From positions 40,868,606 through 40,932,605 of the forward strand of contig NC_089789.1 of the NCBI RefSeq assembly GCF_040412425.1: a DNA stretch of 64,000 nt, given 5' to 3'. Positions 38,105 through 49,943 of this stretch are shown here, piece by piece. Both the position numbers and the translations under genes were made by a program. Within the stretch, counting starts at the first letter, position 1; every line of letters begins with the position of its first letter. The notes beneath the pieces were generated by a model that had not been told where the DNA came from, ran no database searches, and saw only the letters and a program-made list of their open reading frames with translations. Origin of the DNA: Macrobrachium rosenbergii. Its lineage: Eukaryota; Arthropoda; Malacostraca; Decapoda; Palaemonidae.

Positions 38105-39240
38105 AACACAAGAGAAGGTGCTGGAAGAAAGGCTGCAAAAGATTGTTGAAATCAGTAATGTTTCTATGGCTTCATGCCAGAGGTTAACAACAGATGCAGT
38201 ACTTATAATGAGGCAACTGCAAAATAAGTAACATGGAAGAGATTATCCTACATTATTGCAGATCTTGAGAAGGTATTTGACAGAGTACAAAGACAAACTA
38301 TTACGCTGACATTACAGAGGCAGAGGATATGAGAAAGACTCACTAAACCAGTAACATTACTCTATCATAAACAGATCTAGAGTGATGACAGTGACAGGAG
38401 TATTAGAAGTACTGTACAGTATTTGAGATTAATGTAGGTGACCATCAAGGATCTTCATAACAAAGGAATCTGCTAAGACTAAAGAAAGGGGGGTCCCTGG
38501 GTAGTGCTATGTGTAGATGAACAAGCAATGACAGCAGATTCTGAAGCTGTAGAATTGTTAACTAAATGGAAGAGTGAAATAAAATGAAAGAGGACTGACA
38601 TTCAACATAAGCAAAACAACGCTTATAATGACAGGAAAGACTGCAAAGGAAAAAGTACAAGCAGGAAAGTGTCCATAGAGAAGCTGAGGGAGATATGTAG
38701 TGGTGAACTTAGCACTGTCAACCAAATGTAACAGATGGTGTCACAAGAGATACTCAGACTAGTGAAATGTAGCAGGGGTAAAGAAATGATGCCCTAAGTT
38801 TATAAGAACAGAAAGGGACCACAATGTGCTAAAAAGCAGATCTTGGAAATATTATAACATTTCTGTTACCTTTGGTATAAACTAAACTATGAAGCAAGTA
38901 CTGACAAATGCAATAAGAAAAACCAATAGCAACAGCCTGGATGACGTGGGATGAGATTTCCAACTACATGGTACAGTGCTGGTACTAGAGAGTTAAAAAT
39001 ATCCAATTGGTGAAAAAAAAAAAAAGTAATAAGATTGGGTCACAGGGTCTGTATTATTCAGAACTTCAGAAACATGCACTGACAAAGAAACCGGAGATTT
39101 TGAAAATGTATCACAACAGAATGCTAATATTTGTGGTAGAGTCTAGTGTGAAGATGTTACAAAGGTGGCAAAGAAATGGTGCATTGGATATGGAAGTAAC
39201 AGGAGAACACACATAAGGTGGCCAAGGATATCACAGGAAA
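38105..39240 (+). mobile_element. Decayed LINE (non-LTR) reverse transcriptase
   Basis: Broken frames read, in order, ERLQKIVEIS, FYGFMPE, then LTTDAVLIMRQLQNK (matching the usual FGFMPGRxTTDAIFxxRQLQEK block), ADLEKVFDRV (motif DLEKAFDRVPR), GDHQGS (motif GxHQGSxLSP), VLCVDEQAMTADSEA (motif YADDLxLxAES, catalytic YADD lost) and a zinc-knuckle-like tail. Several frameshifts and stops; certainly inactive. Intergenic, downstream of the mannosidase gene. Confidence 0.75.
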
Positions 39241-39429
39241 GGGACATACAGTATTATTATCTTATTAATGCTGATAAAGTATAATCATTTTTACCATACA
39301 TAACCAGTAGATAATGATTCCCAGTCAAATTCTAGATTCTCACAGAATTGGCCAAAAAAATTGTTTTTAACAAAACAGATGAAGAACTAGATTACATGAG
39401 AATTTAGGCATACAATGCCCAAGACAGGA

Positions 39430-41090
39430 GAGATTGAGTAGAGCTCATTTCATATAGTTACAAACCCATGGAGAAAAGGCTACCTTAGAAATTGTAATAA
39501 TGATAATGATTACTGTATTTCCAAAACATTGACTTGCAACAACTATGATACCAGCACAGGTTCCATATGTGAATTACCAGGGCATCCACCAAACAGGGGA
39601 GTGACAAGTACTCCAAGTGCCGCCACTTTCGTGAAAAGAGGGATGAGTCACCCTCCCACCCAAGAGCCTAGCTGACAAAAGGCAAAATGCCACTTTTATG
39701 AGATAAACGTCCACTTTTGGCTCTTGATCAGTTACCTTCTAAAGGAAAAGCAAATGTATCATCAATGGAACAAATAAATGGTTGTTAGAAAGAATGAGGT
39801 GGGAGAGAATGCACAATACAGTAACAGAGAATATCAACATGAAATTAGGCTGGAACTATGTAGGTTGGCAAAATAAAACAAAACAGCCAATAAAGGAAGA
39901 TTAAAAATAAACAAGTAAACAATGTGCCAAAGTTTCTTTGATGCAATCAAGTTTTGTGTATGAAACTCTAAGCCATGACCCATGAAACTCTCAGCCTGTG
40001 TTGCTGGCATATACAGTGATGCCAGATGCACAATCATGGCTAACTTTAACCTTAAATAAAATAAAAACTACTGTGGCTAGAGGGCTGCAATTTGGTTCAT
40101 TTGATGATTGGAGGGTGGATGATCAACATACCAATCTGCAGCCCTCTAGCCTCAGTAGTTTTTAAGATCCAAGGGCAGACAGAAAAAGTGCAGGTGGACA
40201 TACAAATAGCCATCTCAATAACTTTCTTTTACAGAAAAATAAAAGCACCATTTAACTGTATGCGACAAACTGCCCAGCACTAGCAATTAACTTGAATTTT
40301 ATGTTTGTTCCTACAGATATAGAAACCATCACCCTTCATATTGGAAACTCATTCCTTAGATGGGAGGAAACTCTCTTAACTGACAGGTAAGTTGAATCTC
40401 CCCCTGGAAATGCCTCTCAGTCAAGGTAATGAGCAGGGGACCAATGACTCCAATAATCTCCTATACAATTTGGCACAGGAATGCCAGATTGATACAGCCC
40501 CAAGCAGAGTCAAGTAAGTCTGTACTCTCACTCCAGGAAAACTTTGGAAAACCAAGTGATGCCCTAGAGATAGTGTATCACAAGTCACACAGTAGCTAGA
40601 TTGGAGAGAATTCATTCCAAATAAAACTCTATAGGAGAAAAGGCTGGCCTGAAAGCTTTAGTAACAATGATTTTCTAGACAAATATCGTAGACCTAAAAC
40701 AACTCAGGTGCCAGCATTGGTCTCATATAAGTGAAGTACCACGGCAGCTAACAAACAGGTGAGTGAAAAGTAATCAAAGTGCTGTCACTCTCAGAGCACG
40801 TAACAATAAGCAAAATGCCATTTTTATGGATCAAAGTCCACTTCTAGCACTTGGTAAGTCAGCTTCTAAATGGAATGCAAATGTATCGTCAGTTGAAAAA
40901 ATAAAAGGGAGTTAGGGAGAAGAATGCAGAAAACACCTAAATACAACATGAATTAAGTTGGAACTATGAGTGGTTGACAAAATAAGCCCAAGTAGCTGGG
41001 AGAGAAAGCATTAAAAAATAAAAGAACCATCTATCAAATGAATGTCAAACAAATTGCCCAGCACTAGCCATTATCCCCTCCTGCAAAAAC
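39430..41090 (-). repeat. Two adjacent copies of a dispersed repeat
   Basis: 39430-39950 and 40630-41080 align with gaps (shared: GAGAAAAGGCT, GGCAAAATGCCA/AGCAAAATGCCA, AAATGTATC, and AACTGCCCAGCACTAGC at about 40268 against AATTGCCCAGCACTAGC at about 41050). The first copy is split by a hairpin repeat at 40034-40245. 40310-40610 matches the DIRS-like 3' segment. Together this looks like a decayed tandem of the same element family as copies A and D. Confidence 0.6.
40034..40245 (-). mobile_element. Dispersed hairpin repeat (MITE-like), copy 2, truncated
   Basis: Reverse orientation to the copy at 15588. It shares the large palindrome (40073-40163) and the flank that reads GGGCAGACAGAAAAAGTGCA, but ends before the second palindrome. 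Inserted in a DIRS-like repeat. Confidence 0.75.
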
Positions 41091-41429
41091 AAAATCTGAA
41101 TTTTCATTATTATTGCCTTTCAAGAACTTATTATCTTTGCCTGAGTTATTTTGCAACAAAGGATCAAACATGGAATCTTACCATTGAATTGGAGCAAAAT
41201 TTAACTGGAATATTCCGTGTGGAATCAATATAAGTTTGGCAAGAAACAAAATAGGACTACCTTATAAATCATATACAGTACTGTAACATCATTTTCAAGA
41301 CTAGCTGCGCAAAAAACAGTATAACTTGCATCACTTTATTACTGTAAAAAGAAATACATATTTCAGTTCATAAAGTTAAATCTGGGACTTTCTACCCTAA
41401 ATTGAAAATTTTGAAGTAGTATAATTTAT

Positions 41430-42060
41430 ATTTTTTTTCAAGTATACAAACCACAGACTTTTAAGGAGTGCAAGCTGGAATGGTCACTGAAAACTAAGAA
41501 CAAAGTGGTTAATTGGGGATAGGTGGGTGAGTGGATTAATTCCCCTACTCTCTAGCCATAAACTAGCACTTTTTCTTTCAGCATCAAGGAATATGTCAGG
41601 TGGCTGAAGTGGGATTATGATGAAATGCTCTGGTTTTTAACTGATGAAAATGCAGATATTTTAAAATTTGATATCTGTTCCATTGGGAATACAAACTTTC
41701 ATCATTTCTCCTTAGGTGGGAGAACATTCTCTTAAGTCACTGGCAAGTTGAATCTCCACCTAGAAATGCCATGTCCAGTCATGATAATGAGCAAGGAACC
41801 AATGACTTCTGTAACCTTCTATACAATCTGGCTAAGGGATACAAGATTGATAGGGCCCCTAACCAGAGTGAGATATGCCTGCAATCTCACTCTACAAAAA
41901 CTATGGGGAACCAAGTTTTGCAGAACAGTTAGGGTAGCACAAGTCAGAATGCAGCTGAGTATGTGAATCAATCAAGAAATTATGGACTCAATTGATAGCT
42001 TCCCCATTGCCCCCGCTAAATCATCAGCCCCTGTTAAAAGGGGGAGCAGAGAGATTCACA
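41430..42060 (-). repeat. DIRS-like element 3' region, copy D
   Basis: It aligns with 30720-31260 (both contain a CAAACC..., CTTTTTCTTT and GTGGGATTATNATGAAANG series, then the GGTGGGAG...CACTGGCAAG stretch). It adjoins the recombinase remnant at 42060-43230. Confidence 0.6.
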
Positions 42061-43230
42061 CCTTATGAGCCAAGAATACAGCAGTTGGCTGCAGGAAGAA
42101 GATATAGAAGGAAGGAAAAAATACAAGGTATCCTTTTTTCATCCAATTATTCACCACCTTAAACCTAAGGTGAGATAAAATTCTCTCCAAATGTAGCTTA
42201 AGTAACTGCAAAAGATGCTGAACATCCAAGGGCTTGTGGAAGACATCCCTCAGGCCAAGAGGTAAAGGTAGTTTAACTGTAAAACATAACTGCTCACAAT
42301 ACCTGTGACACTGAGAAGTTTCTCCTGAACATGAGGGATAGGGCTGTCCTAACATGAGGGGATTGCTAGGTTTGTATGCCTGTTCTAGTTCCTTGTTGGA
42401 CGACAATGAGCCCTCTGCTGGGGTGTAGAGAATTTATTTCTGGTGATAGCTCCTTGCTATATAGTTTGTATGCTTGTTTGATGATCTTCTGAAGCCAGAG
42501 CACAACTAGCCTTGGCTAATTCTTTCTTGTGTCTGCAGGCACTAATGAACAGTCATCAACCCTTGGGTTTGAGGTGTCGAAGAACTCGCACTGGACGCAA
42601 CAAGAAATTGTCTCAATCATCTTCTCAAAGTGAGAGGATCAAGAACAATTCATCTCTCCCATCATGAAGTGACATTCTAAGTTTTTGCCACAAACTCAGG
42701 AAGAGACAAAAATGAGAGGGATTCCCATCCTTTCAAGAGCCTCACATGTAACAGAGACTATACAGTTTCCCTACTTCTGTGCTTATGCTACGGCTAGCAA
42801 CAAAACAATCTTGAGCATAACATCTGTCTGCAGCCTCTCTCTCAGGGGCTTGGAAGGCACCTGCGTGAGATTATGAAGGACAGGAGTTACATCCCACTCT
42901 AAGACCTGATTTCAAGGGACAGGTAAGACTGTTCAAATCTCATAAAGAGCAAGGAGACCTCCACTGAGGCAAACAGGTTCATGCTCTTAAACCAGAAGAC
43001 CTGGGAAAGGGCTGAGGGGCAGCCCTTAATCGCCAATAGTGAGAGGAGTTTATAAAGGCAGAAGTGAAATAGAAACTCTAAGATCTGCTGAATACCCTTT
43101 TGAAAACAACCACCACAGACAATGGCCTACTTTGCCTGGTAAACACCTGCCATAGCTCTCCTCACAGTACCATACATCTCTCACAGAATCTGGCAAGAAA
43201 AGCCTCACAGAATCTGGCAAGAAAAGCCTC
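42060..43230 (-). mobile_element. Decayed tyrosine-recombinase gene of a DIRS-like retroelement (copy D)
   Basis: The - strand in shifting frames reads VYQAK*AIVCGGCFQKG, LAIKGCPSALSQVF, NLFASVEVSLLF, GWESLSF, PEFVAKT, LRPVRVLRHL and LFISACRHKKELA. These match, in order, the conserved blocks of crustacean DIRS/Ngaro-type tyrosine recombinases (VYQAKWxxFxxWC, LSxxAIKGYRSALSxVF, PxFVAKTQNPS, CPVRALRRYL, LFVSxxxRKKE). Many stops and frameshifts. Repeats related to copies at 30.7-32.1 kb continue on its 3' side. Confidence 0.7.
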
Positions 43231-43259
43231 TCAAGAATGTAATTAATTTTGTAAAGATT

Positions 43260-46200
43260 TAGTTATTATTTAATTAATTATCCAAGTTATTATCATATTC
43301 CAAGTTGTAGTTATGGGTCTCAATGAGTTTAATATGTTACTTAGTTATGCCCTACAACATTTAGGTTTACTAAAACATCCATGTGACATCTAAAATAGCT
43401 AACAGTATCCTTTATAAAGGGCTACTTTCATTACTTCTCACACCTCTAAAAGATTACTCTTTGCATGTTACAGTCTCAATATCAAGATATACTCTACTGC
43501 ACTGACCTAGGTTTAACACATGATCACATTTCCCATCTGCTGAAAACACATTGGAATATGCAGCAATAGGCCCTTACTGGGTAATACTACAGAATGTTTG
43601 CACATACATCGTTCAGCTAGGCCTACGCATGGTCATGTAGTCAAGGGGGCCATGTGGTCAGGTCAAGACACAGTGTCCTAAATTATTACCCAGTACTGTA
43701 CTTCAAAGCACGGATTGAGATGTGAAGCCTAAAATTAGGCAATAAGGATCCAGGAATAAAGCCACAGCTATGTACTGAAGATCCAGGGGTAAAGCCCAGG
43801 AAAAGCATGGACAGTAGGGTAATGATATGTTAGAATAGGTAACATCAAGAGCTTCTGGTACTTAGGAATGCACTGCTTCCCCTTGTCAGTTCTGGCTTCT
43901 CTGGGCATAAAGTAAAAAAGTCTAGACATTGTCTTTCAAACTAGGGAACCCCAAGTTTCTTGCTTCTAATACGCAACATGAGGTTGTCGCGGAATATCAG
44001 CCCGCCAGAATGAAAAAGCTGATGTAGGATAAGTAGGATAAATATTTTTACAACAATAAAGATAATTCCCACAAGAACCTGGAAAACTGGGCAAAGGAAA
44101 CATTTTCAGAATTATTTTACATTAACCATCATCACATTTCGACTTGAAATTATTACTCCCATGTTTTAGTGAGTGCTTTGAATGCTTCTGACATTCGTTT
44201 TGCCGGCAAATGAGCAGCCTACCTTCAGAGGTAGTGGACCCCACCGTATATCCCACAATTCGGGAGGCTACAGTGGGAAAGCTGGTTTCAACGAGTGGGG
44301 GAGAACACAAAAGCTAGTGAATTGCAATGATCTTGAACCCAATGACAGTTCTCAGTCAGATTAAGGTTCAGATTAAGGTAAGTTCATGGAATGTTTTCAA
44401 ACTAATATCGTGCACTTGCTTAGGGTTAGGACGGGGTAACCTTGGTTAGGCTTGGTTAGTTGTTTGCTAGCAAAACGATGAAATGCTCCGAGCAGACATT
44501 AAAACAGGATGTATTTTCCAGCCAAAAAGGTGCTGCTGAACCGGTTTAAAGTAAAATTTTACCTTGGCATAGGAAAAAAAAAAAACCACGCCATGTTGTC
44601 CTACGGCCTAAGCTAGGTACACATTAGCCTAATCTCTGTATGCTTTTGGCATATAACTTAAGGTGATTTACAATAGGGGACTTGGAAATAATGCAAAAAT
44701 CTCCATCATCGTGAGCAGGTACTAGTTTTTAAATAAAAAAATACAAAATCGGGAAAATAAATAGGCTGCCATGTCAGTGAACTTTGCAATAAGCCTGACC
44801 AAAAAAGGTTACCAGGTTTGTTTTATGCTTAGCATTTTCCCCACAGTTAACAAAACTTAATGTAAATACATTATTGAGTTTACCTCTACATTTGGAGAGG
44901 GTACTTCTAACTTAGTTCTACCTTGGAGAGCGTTCCGTTAATTCATTATATATCTCAGCACTCTTTAACAACATCGAAAAGTGACAGCTAACTGACAGTT
45001 GACTTTACTATATCTTCCAATCATTGCCTTATAATAACATCTTTAAAAATTAGCATTGGTAGGCTAATTTCATGACCTAAGACAAATCGTTGTTGAGTAC
45101 ATATTCATAATGCTTTATTTATATCAGAAAAGAGTTTTTTCCTCTATACCAGATAAAAATAATGAATCAAACTTATTTTTAACTTCCGAGAGACATTATT
45201 GGAACGAATGGCACCAATCTCTCCCTGGTAATGAAGCCCAGGTCGGTTTCACAACAAATACAATTCTTCTACTCCATTAACGGAAATTTGATAACAGGAA
45301 TGGAATGCAGCATATTAGAAAGTGTATTTCAGGTTATTACATATTTTTCCTTTGGAAAATGAGGCCTTGAGAAAATGCACTGGATTATTGTAACTGTAAC
45401 TTTTGTAGCAGTCACAGATTTGTAAGATATCATTGATGGTGTGCAGTAATTTCGCCAAGCAATTAATTTACTCTATCAACTGTGAGTAAAGCGAATCAGT
45501 GCTAACTTGAATAATATTACTGTATTGTGTAGCGCCTGAATGATTGTTTGTTAACCTTTGTAATGGTTCTGCCATCGGGCATTGTTTTCTCATTATTATG
45601 GACCACGTGTGACCTAGAAGTTTTCTAACTGGGTAAAGGCCCGAGAGCTTAGGCCTAGTCATCCAAGAACTTTTGGGGGTGAGTGGATCATTAATTCTGA
45701 GTTATGAACTTTGGATTTTGTAGAAAGATACAAGACCTATATTTTACTGCCTCTTTGTCAACAATACTGTAGGAGGTAGCAATCAGGGTATAAAACAGTC
45801 CTGTGTGAGGATGGCGTCTTAAAAAGATGGCAGAACACTCTTATCACACGTGACTACCCATGATCTTAGTCTACTAAGAACAAGAGCTACCTGAAAGTTG
45901 TCAAACAAATGATAATAGAGATTATTAGAGCTTTAAGTTATAGTACTACTAATTTCTATAGGAAACCACGGAGCCATTCTTGACCCAGTCACTGAGTAAA
46001 TTCATTCTTATGAGCCCCCAGTTAAACCAGTTTGTGGAACAACTAGAAAGTCCATCTCCAATTGTGAATAGATATATGGATAGGCTACACATCCGCTCCA
46101 ATCAGTTGTAAAGATGTCCACTTTCACCATCTGAAGAATAGAGCAGATGTAGTTATGTCATGTCTTGAGGACTGAGCCTGATCATTTCCCCATAAGAATG

Positions 46201-46980
46201 TATACTTAATTCTTAATGCCCATATTACATAAAGTGTAAGAGGTATCTTATCGCTATTTAAACCAACTTCGACCTAGATATTGATGACAGAAAGATAAAA
46301 CGAGTGAACAGGAGGGTACAGGTGATATTCAATGTTGGTGTTTATCTTGCGTTCTTCTGCCTAGTGGATCTGATTAGCTCCTAAACGAGGAGTCAAATAT
46401 TGAAGCTGATAAACTTGCAAGCTTCTACTGCGGGTTTTAGATTCAAAGTAATAGCAGCAGCAGATGTCAATACTGAGATGTTTGAAGTACGACAGATCTT
46501 CAAAATACCATTACTGAAATCCGAGACGCTCGCCCTTCAGTGGTAGATAAGTGAGTAGAGGCGATCGGGAGATAAAATAATAATCATTTAGTGTTCCTCA
46601 TTCTCCGTGATATGTCATGATAAAACACTGCTTGTCAGTGCGTAATCGTGTATCTTAATTATGATGTTATTAGCTGTTTTGTGGTGAAAGATAACCATTC
46701 GAATAGTTGCTTTTTTCTAGACATAGCGAAACTTTTAAAAGGGGTCTTCTCTTACCCAAACAGAATCTGAAATGGGACTAATTTATTCTTTTCTTATAGG
46801 ATTGTTTCCCTCTTTTATAGAATGTCATTGCCTTTACGTATTCTATAAGAGTTGGATTTTTGTAGAATTCATATGACATGACATTTCTTCATGTTTACAA
46901 TATGTATTGTATTTCATTTTGGTCAGCCAGTGGGGGTGATCATTTCCAATTTTATTAAGCTAGTTTCATCTCAGTTAATA
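43260..46980. other. Intergenic, nothing assigned
   Basis: A strong donor-like AAG|GTAAGT at about 44378 follows a compositionally balanced stretch (44180-44370), which might be a non-coding first exon. No other signal. Confidence 0.45.
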
Positions 46981-47000
46981 AGAATTTAACTAGGAACAGA

Positions 47001-47002
<2 letters not shown>

Positions 47003-47085
<83 letters not shown>
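47003..47085 (+). repeat. (ATT)n array, 83 bp
   Basis: Uninterrupted; first long SSR after a 23-kb gap. Confidence 0.97.
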
Positions 47086-47329
47086 TTCTGTGTAGTTTTA
47101 CTTTCCTGTTTCTAAAATGACATTGCATCCTTTTATATTTGGTAGGCTAAAACAAGAAATTAATGAAAAACAAGATTAAATAACAGCATAACAAGCCACC
47201 ACTACAATAGGTTAGTATGCCCTATACCTATTCTCAAATTAGCCTTCCCTTTCTCTCTTTACTCCTTTTTATACAAATATTTTCTCTCCTTCAGAAGAGC
47301 AACCTAAAAATATTACATGAAATCTGCTG

Positions 47330-47630
47330 TGAACCTTGGCACACTGGTGTATCCAGAAATTGGTCACACTGAGACTCAAAATCCATTTTCATATACTCTA
47401 GGAAATCCATACCTACCATATCTATACCTGTCATCCTACCTAGGTACCTTTGCATTTAAGTTACCTAGTACAACCACCCTCTTATATTTCTTAGGCCGAG
47501 CCAGGCAAAGATTCAGACCCATCCAAAAAGGTTTTCTTTCCTTTTCATTTCTTGTGTTCAATTCTTGGACCATTTTTATTCACTATTACAAATTTTATTT
47601 CTGTCACACTCAGTCTGACTAATGCTATCA
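47330..47630 (-). mobile_element. Decayed LINE endonuclease fragment
   Basis: The - strand reads RVVVLGNLNAKV followed, after a stop, by GRYGFPRVYENG, matching the LINE AP-endonuclease block VVVLGDxNAxVG...GxYGxPGxNENG. Just upstream on - another frame gives EMKRKENLFGW, like the usual preceding KRExFW segment. Stops and an Asp-to-Asn change at the catalytic GDFN motif show that it is dead. Confidence 0.65.
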
Positions 47631-47793
47631 CTCGAGCTGTTTATTTATTTATTTACTTATTATTCTCTCTTTAAGCAAATGAATTGTCATACTTTTTCTC
47701 TTCACTACCACATTCACACGTTCAAAATACCGGGAGGAGTTTCGAATTTATTCTCTTTCCTTTTCAACATCTGTTCTTGTCAACACACACAAT

Positions 47794-48001
<208 letters not shown>

Positions 48002-48099
48002 AATTGTTCGAACTGCCATTTAAACATAAGGACCTTCCTATCTTTCGAACTGAATCAAAATATGAATTTAATTTGCTCTATTTCATTCGTTAATATTTA

Positions 48100-49750
48100 A
48101 TTAATCAGCATTTTTTTTCTAATGCTTGTATCTTCCTCAATTGTCACCTTGTGCTAAGGCTGTAATATCTTTCCTCCTGTCCTCTTGATATCTTTGTACA
48201 CGTCATAGTGACATCGTGTTTGACCACGATTGGTGCACGCAGTCTCGGATTAGTAATAATTACGTTGTTTGTCAGGTCTTACAGTACTTACTTTGCATTG
48301 GCCTCAGAGGACGATGACCTTGGGAGTCTAGCCACGTCTTGTACTTTGACGTAAGGTCTCCTTAAGGATATTGAATGAGAAAAATCCCGTTAGGTGCAAA
48401 GATGTCGTACGTTTGGTAATAAAATTGTCGTACTCTAACATAATGACCACTCAACCACCGAACTCTGCAGGTAGTTGGAAAACTGTACAAAAAGTTTATA
48501 TTACGTTCTATTCTTTAAGACATAACAGAATAGACGCTATCCAGCGTCATACTCTTTTTAGCTATGGTAGAAAATGTCCATTGATGGAGTTTTGTTTTAA
48601 TGCAATCGCTACCAATCCGATTTAAGTAATCTTGAATTACATTTGACGTAATTCTAGCAATGCCAACGAAGCAATCGTCATCGCCATTATGAAAGTTAAT
48701 TTCAAATAATTTTACACAAATGACAAGTAGACGTTAATATCTAACTACAGTATTCTACATATGCCAATAAGTATAATTAGTAACAATTTTTAGTTAAAAA
48801 ATCAAGCAATATATACACACGGACATTCTCTGTCCAACTATATATAACAGATATAAGTCGTAATAGATAAAACTGTAAATATAAGTTTCTTTGTAAGTAT
48901 AGACCATAACTACTGTGATAGACCACAAATACTATTTCAAATTTTATTTGGGTATTTCCAAAGCTGAATACTCTTTAGAGAAGAGATTTTTACTTACATA
49001 ATTTAATAAGCGTAACAGTAAAGCTAATAATTTGCTTGAAAACAATTCCAATTCCCAGAAAAAAATGCGAACACACATACACAAACGACTGTTCTTTCAT
49101 TAAGATCAATTTACTGTCAATGCGGTTGTATGTTATCATACATCAGGCACACAAGTGAAATACTCCCTTTTGGCTACTCTATACTTCAACCCCGCCCACT
49201 AAAGGAGAACTTGTATAAAAATCACTTACACTTGGTATTCATTCTGCTAAAATTCAGCTTTATATTTGAACACTTATATCCTACCAAACAAGGTCATGTT
49301 AATAAGCGAGAATTTTACCTATACAAAATCATGCGATTATATTTGACGTCCGTGGTTGGCTGAAAAAATTACCAGATAGTTGATCCTAAGGTTTTCCAAT
49401 GGGACTAATTTATATACGTGTAGCATTTGGGAGTCACTGATACCATTCAAAATAACACTTTGAGAAACGACAGATGAAGCAAAGGTGTTCTGTACAACGT
49501 GTGCTGGGAGCAGAAGTACGTTTAACGTAATGTACGATAATTCTGTTTTTTACTGAAGTGTCTATTGCAATTATACCCATCCTATTTCACCATAACAAGT
49601 TATAATGTATCTACATTAGTTGAAATTATTATTAATACTGGCATTCTTCAAGAAAATAGACCCCTTATACAGGCAATTTGGAATGTTTAATGACACAAAG
49701 TACAACAAATTTTGAAGTTTGTACGATAGGAAATACCAAACTTCGCCAGT
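48100..49750. other. Upstream flank of the KDEL receptor
   Basis: No repeat or exon recognised. A CCCCGCCC box (49190) and TATAAAA (49214-49220) occur 24 bp apart about 630 bp before the ATG; weak candidate core promoter. Confidence 0.35.
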
Positions 49751-49756
49751 GTGGTC

Positions 49757-49772
49757 AACGCCATCTATTGGG
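49757..49772 (-). promoter_or_regulatory. CTCF-like motif upstream of the KDEL receptor
   Basis: On the - strand it reads CCCAATAGATGGCGTT, close to the arthropod and vertebrate CTCF core CCASYAGRKGGC with one mismatch. It lies about 80 bp before the ATG. Motif match only. Confidence 0.35.
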
Positions 49773-49804
49773 AAAAAGCATCAACAGGGAAGGTAGTGAG
49801 TGAG

Positions 49805-49812
49805 CCACGTCA
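49805..49812 (-). promoter_or_regulatory. UPRE-like motif (TGACGTGG) upstream of the KDEL receptor ATG
   Basis: CCACGTCA on + is TGACGTGG on -, the core bound by XBP1/ATF6-type bZIP factors in the unfolded protein response. It ends 40 bp before the ATG. KDEL receptor genes are known UPR targets in other organisms. A single 8-mer match; functional role inferred. Confidence 0.45.
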
Positions 49813-49852
49813 TTTGTGCAAGGAAATAGTGTGTGTGGCTGCCGAACCAAAC

Positions 49853-49943
49853 ATGAATATTTTCAGGTTGGCCGGAGACCTTTCTCACCTTCTGGCTGTC
49901 ATTATTTTACTACTGAAGATATGGACGAGTCGATCATGTGCAG
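49853..49943 (+). CDS. KdelR: KDEL receptor exon 1
   Basis: It encodes [20 protein letters not shown] to TSRSCA plus one base of Gly; donor GTGAGG at 49944. The ATG in AAACATGA is the family's universal start. The frame is open upstream to about 49751 but MNIF is the conserved N-terminus, so upstream codons are untranslated. Confidence 0.97.

Noticed and set aside
44182..44378. 60-codon frame followed by AAG|GTAAGT
   Set aside because: The frame stops before the donor, so it is not a coding exon as read; it could be a non-coding first exon, but nothing else supports it.
49190..49220. GC box plus TATAAAA as the KDEL receptor promoter
   Set aside because: It is 630 bp from the ATG with no supporting initiator; TATAAAA is frequent in AT-rich sequence. 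Mentioned only as weak.
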